A stretch of 64,000 nucleotides of DNA from Paramoeba atlantica (lineage: Eukaryota > Discosea), in assembly GCA_977017575.1 (NCBI GenBank), contig CDRNVI010000047.1, positions 1 through 64,000 of the forward strand, given 5' to 3'. Shown here piece by piece: positions 18,501 through 27,500 of this stretch (its first letter is position 1; every line of letters starts with the position of its first letter). Under the pieces are notes generated by a model. It made no database searches, was not told where the DNA came from, and saw only the letters and a list, made by a program, of their open reading frames with translations. The position numbers and the translations under genes were made by a program.

Positions 18501-19834
18501 AAATGGTGTATGCTCTACGCACGACACCTACCGCGGAGCTACAAGACCTTTGCGAACGCCTGGACCGAGCAGTCCAAAACACGACGGAGCGCTTTATCGG
18601 TCCTTTGGGTGAATCGGCTCGACGACAGGCACAACGAGACAAACGACACGGAGGATTAGGGTTGAGGTCCGCTGCAACACACGCCACATCAGCATACGTA
18701 TCTTCTGTAGCCTTTGCGTCTGCAAATGACCGTTGGGACCCCACGCAAGCTGAGAGTTTTGAATTCGCAGTACTGGACGTCAATAGGCGCGCGGGCTATA
18801 ACTTCGTTTCGAATACAGGGAGAATTCCAAAACCTTCGTCTTCCCCACCTGAACAGTTGAACCCAGAAACAGCAAACTCCGACGATATCATCCCGGACGA
18901 AAGAATCCTAGAAGTTTTGCACCCCGACGACGCAGACCCTGAAGCCTCTCGCCCCGTACTAGTAATCCCGCGACAACGAGAATTAAGCCAGGTGATTTCA
19001 GCATCCCAATACTTGGCAGACTATAAAAACGCAGATGACAAAACCAGAGCCCGATGGGTATCCCAAACGGGAGAAGGGGCATCGGAGTGGGCCTTTGTGA
19101 TTCCATCGAAGACCAGTGGTTTCGCTTTCACTTCCGCCGAGTTTCGCACTCTGACGCGATGGTGGCTAGGGGAAAAAATTTACCCCAAGGCAAGACCCTG
19201 CCCTATGGACAAATGTGGGCTCCCGCTAGGCCCTGAGGGGGACCATGCACTTTCCTGCAAGAGTGGGCATGGTATCATCGCTCGCCACAACGCTCTTGCC
19301 AGACAGTTTGCCCGAGACTGCACAAATGCCGGGCTTACAACGAAGCGGGAAGTAAGCCTGCATAACACGGGCCCTGGCGGCGGTCTGACGCGACCGGCGG
19401 ACGTATTTATCTCAAGTTTTCGAGCGGGCCAGGGCCTTGTAATGGATTTCGCTGTCACACACGTCCAGCAAACAAAATATACGGATCTAGTCCGTGATGC
19501 TAGCGTGGTTTCAGCTGGATCCTTTGCGGAAAGATACGCAACGGAACACAAGCAGAAACAACGGGAAGAAGCCGCCGCAGCCAAACTCCGATTTGCGGCC
19601 ATGGCCGTAGAATCATACGGCTCATGGTGCCCCAGCGCTATGGCGGTGATCCGTGACGTGGCAATTGAGCACTCAATGCACTCCGGTAACCTATCCAAAA
19701 AAGAAGCCTTACATCGACTTCTTGCTGGCTTGAACGTCACTTTAATGCGGTCGCAGGCACGTATGATGGTGCTACGATCCCCACCGACACCTGACCCAGC
19801 CCTGATAGGCTATGGCGATATGGAAGTGGTGTAG
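15590..19834 (+). CDS. LsmAD-C2H2-RT-RLE polyprotein of retrotransposon B (copy 1)
   Basis: 1414 residues from the first ATG after the SL and a pyrimidine-rich 35-nt leader. Residues 37-107 read as the ataxin-2/Pbp1 LsmAD domain: GSWDQF, N-x-x-L, STYDESLYTT, then a charged helix, GHVHDR, EEE and SVQRD. Low-complexity Ser/Thr repeats follow (three units around 115-200). Residues 320-386 form a C2H2/C2HC-like finger pair (CPVESC ... H-x4-H; CAYC ... H-x3-C). RT: GSSGGAFGLRPEH near 630, motif A CKVDLRNAFN near 768, GVQQGDPLGPLLFSL near 817, active site FLDDG near 852. The C-terminal nuclease has CPMDKCG ... H-x4-C, RHN, then RPADVF and VMDFAVTH near 1268-1290. Nearly identical to B2; looks intact and recently active. 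Confidence 0.9.
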   Translation: MVMNETHPDNHPEDTPFDPGIMDSNQNSVHEEKSHELGSWDQFKGNEHLIRSASTYDESLYTTAIPQNIPHDWMRRAHALEKDIETPDMGHVHDRTEEEIHCSVQRDIDKSNNVDFEGADSISHSQLSTFSKAAKMTDECSNVNSDGTDSTSLSQLSTSSKAVKTTDEGPNVNFEGTDATSPSQLRKSNKAVKARFLRHLRNSEHSKNCYESESSTATFPDLTPTDLVSHFSVSSSLKRRKNKKCSKRNITSQTSLNQSGSESTVATESGSDGVSVEPVSSQDSCVTSEVKLKRNRATFKSEPVKSPNLTRKTKTSYNARKCPVESCLWQTGPHGNQWQAYYNHVSNRHGAEVTDTWWAEEGRFRCAYCKKHYHLGKKESHTRHCKFRTHSSDNPQDPSREVNDSPNPTTNAAVMPQRPPGTNPNDQPDQMEDVDNLLPTLSSVCTLPVITSKDIPYCCRAEWARVLTSCLTAATLDNTLEAWTLLAMLPKCVLPAPRRGGSKNKTSYASYVRKCLSRWNQKEYIPLWSEAIASLQRKRKSPAQATSVEENDDKAALRAARLARDGELSRAMTALTSEPLAPHDDATYNKLINKHPPRLSGEDPGEQLPSSSVTPLKITQENVTEALSSFHRGSSGGAFGLRPEHVQIAMAYHNDERIDPLGTLTKFVNHLLSGGAMDEVQPHFAGGRLCALHKGAHDVRPIAAGETLRRLASKVACFSVKPKACRLFRGHQYGVAIPAGAERVIHLCRLTMAEHVDDEDFVLCKVDLRNAFNHVSRNSFISLTRQYFPELSPYVEWCYSSDSRLTFGDRTVTSSEGVQQGDPLGPLLFSLVAKELFTEIKKAAPRLDLNMWFLDDGVLSGKSSDVRHALDVIAVEGPKWGLHLNVAKCELITNPAASDRFALFPDIPGLNKNTDGNLDILGSPIGSTSFCHRYLLENPISLAEDSLTAIQKLDDPQVALSLIRHCTGFCKMVYALRTTPTAELQDLCERLDRAVQNTTERFIGPLGESARRQAQRDKRHGGLGLRSAATHATSAYVSSVAFASANDRWDPTQAESFEFAVLDVNRRAGYNFVSNTGRIPKPSSSPPEQLNPETANSDDIIPDERILEVLHPDDADPEASRPVLVIPRQRELSQVISASQYLADYKNADDKTRARWVSQTGEGASEWAFVIPSKTSGFAFTSAEFRTLTRWWLGEKIYPKARPCPMDKCGLPLGPEGDHALSCKSGHGIIARHNALARQFARDCTNAGLTTKREVSLHNTGPGGGLTRPADVFISSFRAGQGLVMDFAVTHVQQTKYTDLVRDASVVSAGSFAERYATEHKQKQREEAAAAKLRFAAMAVESYGSWCPSAMAVIRDVAIEHSMHSGNLSKKEALHRLLAGLNVTLMRSQARMMVLRSPPTPDPALIGYGDMEVV

Positions 19835-19860
19835 TTCCATCCTCTTTTGCATCCTCTGGT

Positions 19861-20076
19861 CCGGATGTTGGTCGTGTCGACAGAGTCTATGCTCACGCCT
19901 AGTCCGTCAGGGCTAGGTACCCCAAGTGAGGTAGCACACGGGTAGTGAATCTCCTCCCCGTCGGCCAGCATCCTGTTTCGCGACCGTGTCGCTGTCGACA
20001 CAGGCCCGCGCCTGCGCCCTCCCGTATAGCAAGGGACGGGTTCACAAGTCAGGCCGTGGAGAGGTCGAAAGACCCG
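19861..20076 (+). other. Conserved structured RNA in 3' UTR of B1
   Basis: Stems: 19863-19871 with 19965-19973 (GGATGTTGG/CCAGCATCC); 19874-19883 with 19992-20001; a hairpin with CCTAG/CTAGG arms near 19898-19917; and a GNRA hairpin GGTC-GAAA-GACC at 20063-20074. The first two pairs interleave, so they form a pseudoknot or alternate with local hairpins. The same elements recur in C (44216-44432) and B2 with compensatory changes. In R2-type elements the 3' UTR RNA is bound by the RT for priming, which fits. The 3' UTR then runs through a C-rich tract to an A-tail (20318-20340). Confidence 0.75.
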
Positions 20077-20370
20077 GTCCGGAACGCGCGAATGGATTGG
20101 GAATGGATTGCTTGTTTTTATTGTTATTGTTTTTATTGTTCTTATACTTACGGGAGATCGAATTGCTAGTTTTGGGCTCCAAAATATGAAATTGCTAATT
20201 TGATTGCTTGTTTTAAAATCATATACCCCCCCCCCCAATGGACCTACTTGGTTCGTCTAATGGGTCAAAATATAGAGGCAATGCCGCGATTCATACTTCT
20301 CCCCCCCTATTAATTGCAAAAAAAAAAAAAAAAAAAAAAACCTGGTCCTAGGGTTTGGAGGTTGTCCCTA

Positions 20371-20472
20371 TAAAAAAAAAAATAAATAAAATGAAATCCA
20401 GTTCATGCTTTCACGTACATTAACAAAGAATATGAAAAGATATATTAAGAAGAAATATAACTGGAAATGGAA
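20371..20472. repeat. Dispersed ~90-bp A/T-rich repeat, copy a
   Basis: Begins with A-rich AAATAAATAAAATG and runs to CTGGAAAT. Near-identical copies start at 21112 and 22341; an inverted copy lies at 50503-50581. Copy b is part of a 297-bp insertion with a TSD (see 21112-21408). The 30 bp before it, after the A-tail of B1, are unrecognised. Confidence 0.8.
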
Positions 20473-20530
20473 CCATTGATTGTAAAACAGAACACGTAGG
20501 GAGGACTTTGAAACTTCGACGCCACAGAAC

Positions 20531-22286
20531 ATGGAAGCGAAACAAATGGACATCTGTTCCACTCGAATTGACAAATCCGGAGAAGCACAGGAGCCTCACT
20601 ACAAGAGTGCACAGGAATCCTTTGTGAAGCCGAAGAAAACACCAAGAATTCGGGTTGTCATGCAGAGCTCTGGCAGACCGCTGTCATCAAATTGGGCAGA
20701 TCATGAAATGCATGATTTCGAATCGCGACATATCCCATCTAGCCATCGATCGGCTCGGAATCATGAGAAAAGCTGTGAAGTCGATTCCTCGGAAAGCTGC
20801 GATTCACCGAGTGAAGTTTCTGAGGAAGGACACGACTCGGATACTATGTCGTTGGATGGTGAAAAAGAAGGCATCAATTGCATTGGTTTCTCCAAGGCCC
20901 CAGATCAGGTACACAACATAATAAACGAGTGGGGCAAAGACACAACCGGTGCGATTCAATGGAGCTTTCGAAGAATCAATGAGAAATATAGTTCCGTTGG
21001 AGAAGTCGTTAAGAGGACGGTCCGGAAAGGCATCGTGAAACTCAAAATAGCTTACAAACCTTGCGTCGGACATGAGGGGCCCTCAGGCTTTCTTTTTCTT
21101 CCCCAATCAGAATAAAAAAAATAAATAAAATGAAATCCAGTTCGTGCTTTCACGTACATTAACAAAGAATATGAAAAGATATATTAAGAAGAAATATAAC
21201 TGGAAATAGAACATAACTTTCTCAGGGGAGGCGACATCCTTGTACAAAAAAAAAAAAAAAAAAAAATTTATTAAGCTTGTGAATTTTATTAAGCTTGTAA
21301 AAGAATTGCACAATGGAAATTTTGATTTCGAAAAATATCGGAGTGTAACACTTCCTGGACTGTTTTTCTACCCACCCCTCGGCTGTGGCAGATTTGGCCA
21401 GTACAAAGCAATCAGACAAAATAAGAATTTGGTCAATCCGTACGATAAGCGTCAACAAAGTGCCGGCATTAGGGACGGTAACGCTCGAAGAAGATACCGA
21501 TGAAGATCCAGAGGACCTCGGCAATGACCTTAAACGTGACTTAGAACCTCTACCAACGATGGCTCAAATAGATCCCTCTTTTGCGGTACATGTAGTCGCC
21601 ATCTTCCGCGCCATTGTTAAAGAATATCCAAAGTCCTCGTTGGAGTCAGAGAAAACAAGAATTTGGCGTAAACTCCTCAATGCGCCAAGAGATTCTTTAG
21701 CAACAGTACGGAACAAGTTGCAAAGACGTCAGAGCTCCGCAAAAATGCGCAAAAACTTTGATGCAAAGCTTAACAGAGCCATTAAAGAATCGTTGAGTAA
21801 GGACCCGAAAATTGCACCAGTGCTGAGAGCAGCAAGTGAAAAAGGGAACTCCGCGTGGCTTCATTCGACGGCAAAGTTAGTGCCTTCCAAATTCTTCACA
21901 TTAGCTTTGATGCCACGTCTTGGTCTAAGCCACCCCCGTATTCCCGAAAGTCTGCAATGCCCAGGATGCCGCACCCTTCTGGATTCTTCATCAGCCTTTA
22001 GCTGAATACCTTGATGAGAGAGGCCATTACACGCAAGCACAGCACATACGTGGCTTCCGGGATGATACCTCAAGAGCGTTTCGTATGCCTCCCAGTCCTC
22101 TCCGGTGGTGCTATGCATCACGGGCTCCGGCACTTGTTGCATACGTTGGCTGACTGCAGTGGACTTGATAGGGTCCGAACACTGAACGAATTTTCGCTTC
22201 GCCTGCAGGAGTTAAATGGGTCGATTGTTTTCTCTCAGCTGAGAAATTATTTATCTAATGACGATTCACAAAACATGGGCCTCTAG
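20531..22286 (+). pseudogene. RT-less derivative of an A/G-type RLE retrotransposon (G1)
   Basis: 20531-21111 encodes about 194 residues ending in the shared pre-RT domain (APDQVHNIINEWG ... VKLKIAY ... GPSGFLFLP), here of the A type. After removing the 297-bp insertion the frame continues: QSDKIRIWSIRT, DLEPLP, the helix with APRDSLATVRNKL, and then directly RLE sequence (LALMPRLGLSHP, CPGCRTLLD). The whole RT is missing. At 22005 the frame stops, the Cys/His-PD centre is deleted, and the C-terminal tail resumes in another frame at 22011 (KHSTYVASGM ... QLRNYLS). It resembles N in retaining both ends and losing RT. No LsmAD segment is visible in this copy. Confidence 0.8.
21112..21408. mobile_element. 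297-bp short insertion with 8-bp target duplication
   Basis: Flanked by CAATCAGA at 21104-21111 and 21409-21416; removing it with one TSD copy restores G1's reading frame (PQS then DKIRIW). Contents: the 90-bp repeat, an A21 run near 21246, a tandem TTTTATTAAGCTTGT, then about 35 bp like the VIPER-type A segment (AGAATTGCACAATGG), then unrelated sequence. No ORF. It could be a SINE-like element or a composite. Confidence 0.75.
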
Positions 22287-22340
22287 AATTTGACTTTAAA
22301 AACAAAAACCTTGGAAACTTAAAGAAAAAAAAAAAAAAAA

Positions 22341-22545
22341 ATAAATAAAATGAAATCCAGTTCGTGCTTTCACGTACATTAACAAAGAATATGAAAAGAT
22401 ATATTAAGAAGAAATATAACTGGAAATAGAACATAACTTTCTCAGGGGAGGCGACATCCTTGTACAAAAAAAAAAAAACAAAAAAATTTATTAAGCTTGT
22501 GAATTTTATTAAGCTTGTAAAAGAATTGCACAATGGAACTTTGAA
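22341..22545. repeat. Second copy of the short-insertion sequence (copy c)
   Basis: About 205 bp matching 21115-21323: the 90-bp repeat, CTCAGGGGAGGCGACATCC, an A-run and the AAGCTTGT tandem. It lies between the 3' end of G1 and the start of G2, after an A17 run, and lacks the right third of the 297-bp insertion. Confidence 0.8.
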
Positions 22546-22548
22546 CAC

Positions 22549-23234
22549 ATGGAAGCGGGAGAACATCTTAGTGAGGCACAACGTCTGGAATTGGAAATCG
22601 ACCGTCGCTCGATAAGGAATGCACTACAAGCGGCCAAGGCGGACAACCTCAGCAAGGCAACAAGAATTCTAGACAATATATACAAAGATTCATTCCTCAA
22701 TGCTGATGAGAAGTCGAACAAGCTTAGCGACCTTCACCCCAAAGGTCCCTTACCACAAAACATCGATGGAGAATTCCCTCGAATCGGGGTAGTTGATCAA
22801 TCGGAGTTGCGTCAAGCGACGGCAAGGCTATCAAAAGGATCATCGCCAGGGCCCACAGGATTCAGTGAAAACATGATGAGACTTCTGGTAGAGGATGAGG
22901 AATCGTGTCTCGCACTCTGTCACATCACAACAATTCGTTACACTCCGTGATTGAAAGTTCTTGTGGGGTCAGACAAGGGTCCGCCCTATCCTCGCTCTAC
23001 TTTTGTGCGTTACTGCAGGGTCCTTTGAAGGAAGTCACCAGTCTTTACCCGGAGGTCAAGATAAGAGCATATCAGGACGACGTGACAATGAGTTCAACAA
23101 ATTCGACATCCCTAGCAGCAGCATTCCTCCATTTGCGAGAATCAACTCAGGATTTGAACCTAGAAATCAATTTCAACAAGTGCGAATGGTTTAAGTCTTC
23201 AAAGACACAAGAATTTGACGCTTCACCTCTACGA
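22549..23234 (+). pseudogene. RLE retrotransposon G2, RT part with internal deletion
   Basis: Begins mid-protein (RRSIRNALQAAKADNLSKATRIL), continues into RT (LSKGSSPGPTGFSENMMRLL) to LALCHI, then jumps in another frame to NNSLHSVIESSCGVRQGSALSS and the active site AYQDD. RT motifs 1 to A (about 200 residues in relatives) are deleted. The coding sequence stops at the TSD TCACCTCTACGA (23223-23234), where element E1 inserted, and resumes at 26647. Closest relatives are F and A. Confidence 0.82.
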
Positions 23235-26200
23235 CCTACGATCTTAATTGGAGATTTTAATTCCCCTTTAACGCTGGTCAACAAAACTGCTGAAGACAAA
23301 GCAGCTGTAGCACGATTTCGCGCCTTACTTGTAGACGTTGGTTGCAAGTCTGCCCACACTCTCTCACCAAGCTCTCGAAAGTGGACTTGTAAACTTCCCA
23401 ATGGCGCTGAGAGACAATTAGATCATATTATAATTTCCAATCGATACGCGTCAGCAATACAACATCATAAAGTTTTACTTGCTCCTTTCCCAACGCAGCA
23501 CTGCTCGGTTGTCACCCGTCTCAAGATTAAGTGGAAAGCGCATGAAACACAACCTGGCAATTATTTGCCATGGTACAACCTAAAATCAGAAAATATTTGC
23601 AAGGAATTCAATAAATGTACCCAACAAGCTGTTTTCAAAGTAATCGGAGAGGGAAGACCCGACCCGTGGGAGGTTTTATCAGAGGGGATACTATATGCGG
23701 CACAGAAAACACTTCCGGATTTCGAGGCACCAAGTGACTTAAGTAAATCCAATGGGCAACGAGAAGAAACAAACAAACAAGAGGAAATATTATCACTCAG
23801 CGCCCTGTACAAATCTAGTCGAAATGCGCATACATTCAAAGGTCTTGTAGACAAGAGTCGTGAGCAAATTGAGGAAACAATTGAAGCTGAATGTGCAATT
23901 CTCCAAGAAAAACTACGGAAAAACCATTCCAGCCCTTGGAGATTCATTCGCGAAATATGCGGAATGAGGAAAACAGTTTTTAATTATGGCGCAGGTCAAT
24001 CAAACCGGAAACGACTAGCAGCCGTTAAGGACTTCTTCTCTAAAATTGCTAACCGAGGTGTTGGAGACACAAAAGTTGAATTTGATGAGGCCAAAAACTT
24101 TGAAGGAGAAATCATGGATTCACCTTTCACAGAAGATGAACTTGCATGCGCTGCGCGTAGACTTAAACGAGGAAAAGCTCCAGGACTCGACGAGATACCA
24201 GCGGAAGCGTACATATCCATACTCGAAGAAAATTCTTTACGCCATCTCCTTCTTGGAATCATCAACAAAGCCCTTGAAACGGGAAAGACGCACCATCTCT
24301 GGAAAACCGTTCTGCAAGTCCCCGTACCGAAAAAAGGTGATCTTTCCGAGCTGCGGAATTGGCGCCCAATATGTCTTGTCAACGTTATCCTCAAGCTAAT
24401 TAACGGTATGATTTTGAATCGTATTCGGCCCTCGACAGAGCGAGTTCTACGCGAAAATCAATATGGTTTCCGCCCGGAGAGGTCCACCTGTGGAGCCCAA
24501 ATTATTCTCAATGAAATCCTCACGAAATCAAGACGGAATCGAAGTCACGAAAATGTCATGATTGCTTTCATCGACTTCGCGAGTGCCTTTCCATCGCTTT
24601 CACACTCATCTATCAGGGCAGCGTTACATTCGTTCCACGTAGGACCTCGAATGACAACCCTTGCAATGTCGGCCTACGAGGGCTTAGAGGCCATTGTACG
24701 TACCCCGTTTGGGAAAACCAGCTCCTTTCCTATTACCTCGGGTATTTTGCAAGGGGATGTGCTGGCTCCGTATTTATTTATCATGGTTCTCGATCGCATC
24801 CTTCACGCGGCATTGAAAAATAAAGATGATGGACTAACGCTGAGCTCCGCCGGAACCAGAAAACGTGGATATAAATCAACACGAGTGACTGATATTGATT
24901 ACGCTGATGATTTGATCCTGTTTTCCGACTCCAAACGTTCATTAGAAAGGATGGTCGACAGCGTCGCTACTGAAGCATCCAAAGCTAATTTGAGTATAGC
25001 CGCTGGTGTCAACAAAACGGCATGGATGTCCATCTCGAAGAATGAGAATAAGGATGGCGATCTCCTTTCATCAACTTGTGGGAACATTCCGAAAGTAAAA
25101 TCGTACCGCCATCTGGGGCATGTTCAGCATGAAACCGAGCCTAAATTAACATTAACCGACAGATTACGTTTGACGTGGGCGTATTTTAGCAAACTACGAG
25201 GTATTTGGATCTCGCCTCTTCGCGTAAAGGCTAAGCTTCGAATTTTTGACACCCTTGTCTATCCCATACTAAACTACGGTACGTCATCCATGGTGATATC
25301 GGCATCGCAGGTGAGAAACGTTGAAGTACAGGTAAACAACATGAGGCGCATCGTGTGTGACGCCGTAGGAGTTGATGAGAATGGGCATTGTTATCCTATT
25401 GAATCTCTGTACCACAACACGCTACATTTCAATACAATACATCGTATTAATCGGGCGCGCCTTGTGGGTCACCAAATTAGGCACTCTGAGATCTACCGCT
25501 CTTTAGTAGGATGGGGCTCCCGGGAAAAGGCGAGATTTCCATCGCCTTCCGAAGCATGCGCACAAGACCTTGGGATTGAGATGGAAGAAATGCTTGTATA
25601 TGCCTCTGATCGCGCACACTGGGCCAAATTAATTGAAAACCTCTCAGAGAGACTCGAGCCCTCAGAGTCTTATATTGGCTACAAAAGTCCTAAATGGAAA
25701 CTAGCATACAAAAACGCTTTAAAAGAAACAGTGTGTAATAAATTAGAATTTATCGAAGAAGGGGAAACCCCTTTTCCTGTAAAACCAGAGGAAATGCATG
25801 CGTACGTGGATGCTTCTATCTCCGATGATACGGACACAAGGGTAAAGGTAGCAGTTGGATGTGTAATAGTAAACGCAGAGAAGCATGAAAGTTTTTCGTC
25901 CTCCCTATCCTACCTGGAAACCAAATCTCCTGAAAGAGCCGAAATTCACGCTGCCCTATTTGGTTTGAGTAAACTAAAAGAAGTTGAAAATGTTGTTGTA
26001 CACACAGATTCGTATTATGTGTGGAATTTTGTAAATATGCGCCGAAGGAAAGATCGACTGGTTGGTTTTGAAGGCTCGAATTCCGATCTGCTTAGTTTTC
26101 TGGATAGTTTTATTCGATCAGCGCATTGTCAGGGGAGAACCATCACCTTTATTAAGGTCCGAGGCCATTCAGGGAATAAATGGAATGAAGAAGCGGATAC

Positions 26201-26459
26201 CTTAAGTAAAAAGCTCGTTAGTTCGGAACCTATTTCTAAACGAAGAAAAAACCTGAACCGAGGAAATGAATCGGCCCACTCCGAATATGAGTGGATAGCG
26301 TGCCTTAAAACAATAGAAAAGAAAACCACGAACCCAACCCGTGAGGAGCGTCGGATGCGGCGTAAGAGAAAAGGTAAGTTACTAGACACCGCGTCTTCGC
26401 TTGCTAACGCAGAATTTGAACAAAGCGAAAAGAAACATTTCCGAACATCCAACCTGTAA
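23235..26459 (+). CDS. APE endonuclease (partial)-RT-RNase H of element E1
   Basis: About 1075 residues. In the genome the frame is open from 22905 because G2's RT fragment happens to be in frame, making a G2-E1 fusion ORF. APE part: LIGDFNSP, WTCKLPNG, LDHIIISNRY, TQHCSVVTR; the N-terminal half is absent. RT: RLKRGKAPGLDEIPAEA, NWRPICLVN, NQYGFRPERSTCGAQ, motif A IAFIDFASAFPS, GILQGDVLAPYLF, active site IDYADDLILFSD. RNase H: AYVDASI, RAEIHAA, HTDSYY, NEEADTLS, i.e. all four acidic residues. APE nicks DNA for target-primed reverse transcription; RNase H trims the RNA template. Without the start of APE it cannot be fully functional. Confidence 0.88.
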   Translation, partial: PTILIGDFNSPLTLVNKTAEDKAAVARFRALLVDVGCKSAHTLSPSSRKWTCKLPNGAERQLDHIIISNRYASAIQHHKVLLAPFPTQHCSVVTRLKIKWKAHETQPGNYLPWYNLKSENICKEFNKCTQQAVFKVIGEGRPDPWEVLSEGILYAAQKTLPDFEAPSDLSKSNGQREETNKQEEILSLSALYKSSRNAHTFKGLVDKSREQIEETIEAECAILQEKLRKNHSSPWRFIREICGMRKTVFNYGAGQSNRKRLAAVKDFFSKIANRGVGDTKVEFDEAKNFEGEIMDSPFTEDELACAARRLKRGKAPGLDEIPAEAYISILEENSLRHLLLGIINKALETGKTHHLWKTVLQVPVPKKGDLSELRNWRPICLVNVILKLINGMILNRIRPSTERVLRENQYGFRPERSTCGAQIILNEILTKSRRNRSHENVMIAFIDFASAFPSLSHSSIRAALHSFHVGPRMTTLAMSAYEGLEAIVRTPFGKTSSFPITSGILQGDVLAPYLFIMVLDRILHAALKNKDDGLTLSSAGTRKRGYKSTRVTDIDYADDLILFSDSKRSLERMVDSVATEASKANLSIAAGVNKTAWMSISKNENKDGDLLSSTCGNIPKVKSYRHLGHVQHETEPKLTLTDRLRLTWAYFSKLRGIWISPLRVKAKLRIFDTLVYPILNYGTSSMVISASQVRNVEVQVNNMRRIVCDAVGVDENGHCYPIESLYHNTLHFNTIHRINRARLVGHQIRHSEIYRSLVGWGSREKARFPSPSEACAQDLGIEMEEMLVYASDRAHWAKLIENLSERLEPSESYIGYKSPKWKLAYKNALKETVCNKLEFIEEGETPFPVKPEEMHAYVDASISDDTDTRVKVAVGCVIVNAEKHESFSSSLSYLETKSPERAEIHAALFGLSKLKEVENVVVHTDSYYVWNFVNMRRRKDRLVGFEGSNSDLLSFLDSFIRSAHCQGRTITFIKVRGHSGNKWNEEADTLSKKLVSSEPISKRRKNLNRGNESAHSEYEWIACLKTIEKKTTNPTREERRMRRKRKGKLLDTASSLANAEFEQSEKKHFRTSNL

Positions 26460-26634
26460 ACTCAGGGGTGTACTCAAAACGAAAGTAATGGAAAAATATA
26501 TCTACCAATAGGGCGCACGATGGTGTGGGAATCAAATTCTATTAGTTCTAGTTTTAGGAGCATATATTTAGTGAAGCTTGAACAGTTTCTCAACTGAAGG
26601 GTAATGCCTTCAGTGTTGTGTGTGTGTGTGTGTG
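23235..26634 (+). mobile_element. APE-type (ingi-like) non-LTR retrotransposon E1, 5'-truncated
   Basis: 3.4 kb flanked by the 12-bp duplication TCACCTCTACGA (23223-23234 and 26635-26646) in G2. It starts inside the APE domain, ends after a 155-bp 3' UTR in a (TG)n tail (about 26616-26634), and has no A-tail. E2 on the minus strand has the same tail and closely matching sequence. The TG-repeat tail and APE-RT-RNase H order set it apart from the RLE families in this window. Confidence 0.92.
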
Positions 26635-26646
26635 TCACCTCTACGA

Positions 26647-27500
26647 ACGCTGGGAGTTAAAAAGTGTGAGGATTTAATCAAAGTTCTAGGGGGATACATC
26701 GGCAGAGATAAAATAGTAGAAGAGAAGCTCCTCGAGAAAATGTCAAAACACGAATGCCTGTTTCGAAGGTTGCGCATCATGGGTCCGAGCAATTTGTCAT
26801 TAGCAATTCTAAAACGATGCACAGTGCCGCGTCAAGATTACCACCTTAGAGTGCACAAACCAGTGGCAACCCTTTCATTGGCAGAAGAGTTCGACAAAGA
26901 AATTCAATCTGTCATGATGAAATGGTGCGGAGCGAACGGTGACTCCTTAAAACTTGCCACTTTGCCATGCAAGTTGGGAGGTTTAGGTATTATTTCGACT
27001 GTTGTGAAGCAACGTTACTTTTTTGAAGCCTCGCGAAAATCTATCGAAGAGCTTTTCAAACCCACTAACGCTCCGGTAGGTTGCACGGGAACTCAGACGA
27101 GTCAGAGCCTCATGAAGAGTCAGAATCAAGCATCACGCACTCAACTAAAGAAACAAATGAAAAGCGAACACGAAACACTGGCAACAAAACTGAACGAAAA
27201 TCCCAGCATTGCTCGCATCACGAAGAGGTCAAAAGAATCCAACGTGCATTTGGACTCGGCGCACAACTACGTAAACCCCTATCTTTTCAAATACACGTTA
27301 ATGATGAGACTAGGTGTCAGCATCACAAAAGCGCCGAAAGATATTGCTTGCCCTGGATGTGGAGTCATGGAAACGCCAAGCAGTATTATGTCCCACGTAG
27401 CAGGATGTTCGCGTTGTTCTGGAATGAATTGCACTCGAAAACATTCTCATATTGTTCGGTACCTGGCCGATTTATGTACGAAAGCAGGCCTTCCGTATGC
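26647..27500 (+). pseudogene. RLE retrotransposon G2, thumb and partial endonuclease
   Basis: Continues G2 after E1: RTLGVKKCEDLIKVLGGYIG, the CLFRRLRIMGPSNLSLAIL segment common to A and F, the connection region, then the first Cys/His part of RLE (CPGCGVMETPS ... GCSRCSGMNCTRKHSH). It ends at KAGLPYA where the (AC)n tail of minus-strand E2 begins at 27501. The PD nuclease centre is not found elsewhere in the window. Confidence 0.85.

Noticed and set aside
15557-19740. Antisense ORFs of 60-190 codons across B, C, A and D
   Set aside because: They mirror conserved coding sequence on the other strand and have no domain of their own.
22905-26459. G2-E1 fusion ORF of 1184 codons as a real gene
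   Set aside because: It is an accidental in-frame join at an insertion with a clear 12-bp TSD; G2's RT is internally deleted and E1 lacks the start of its endonuclease domain.
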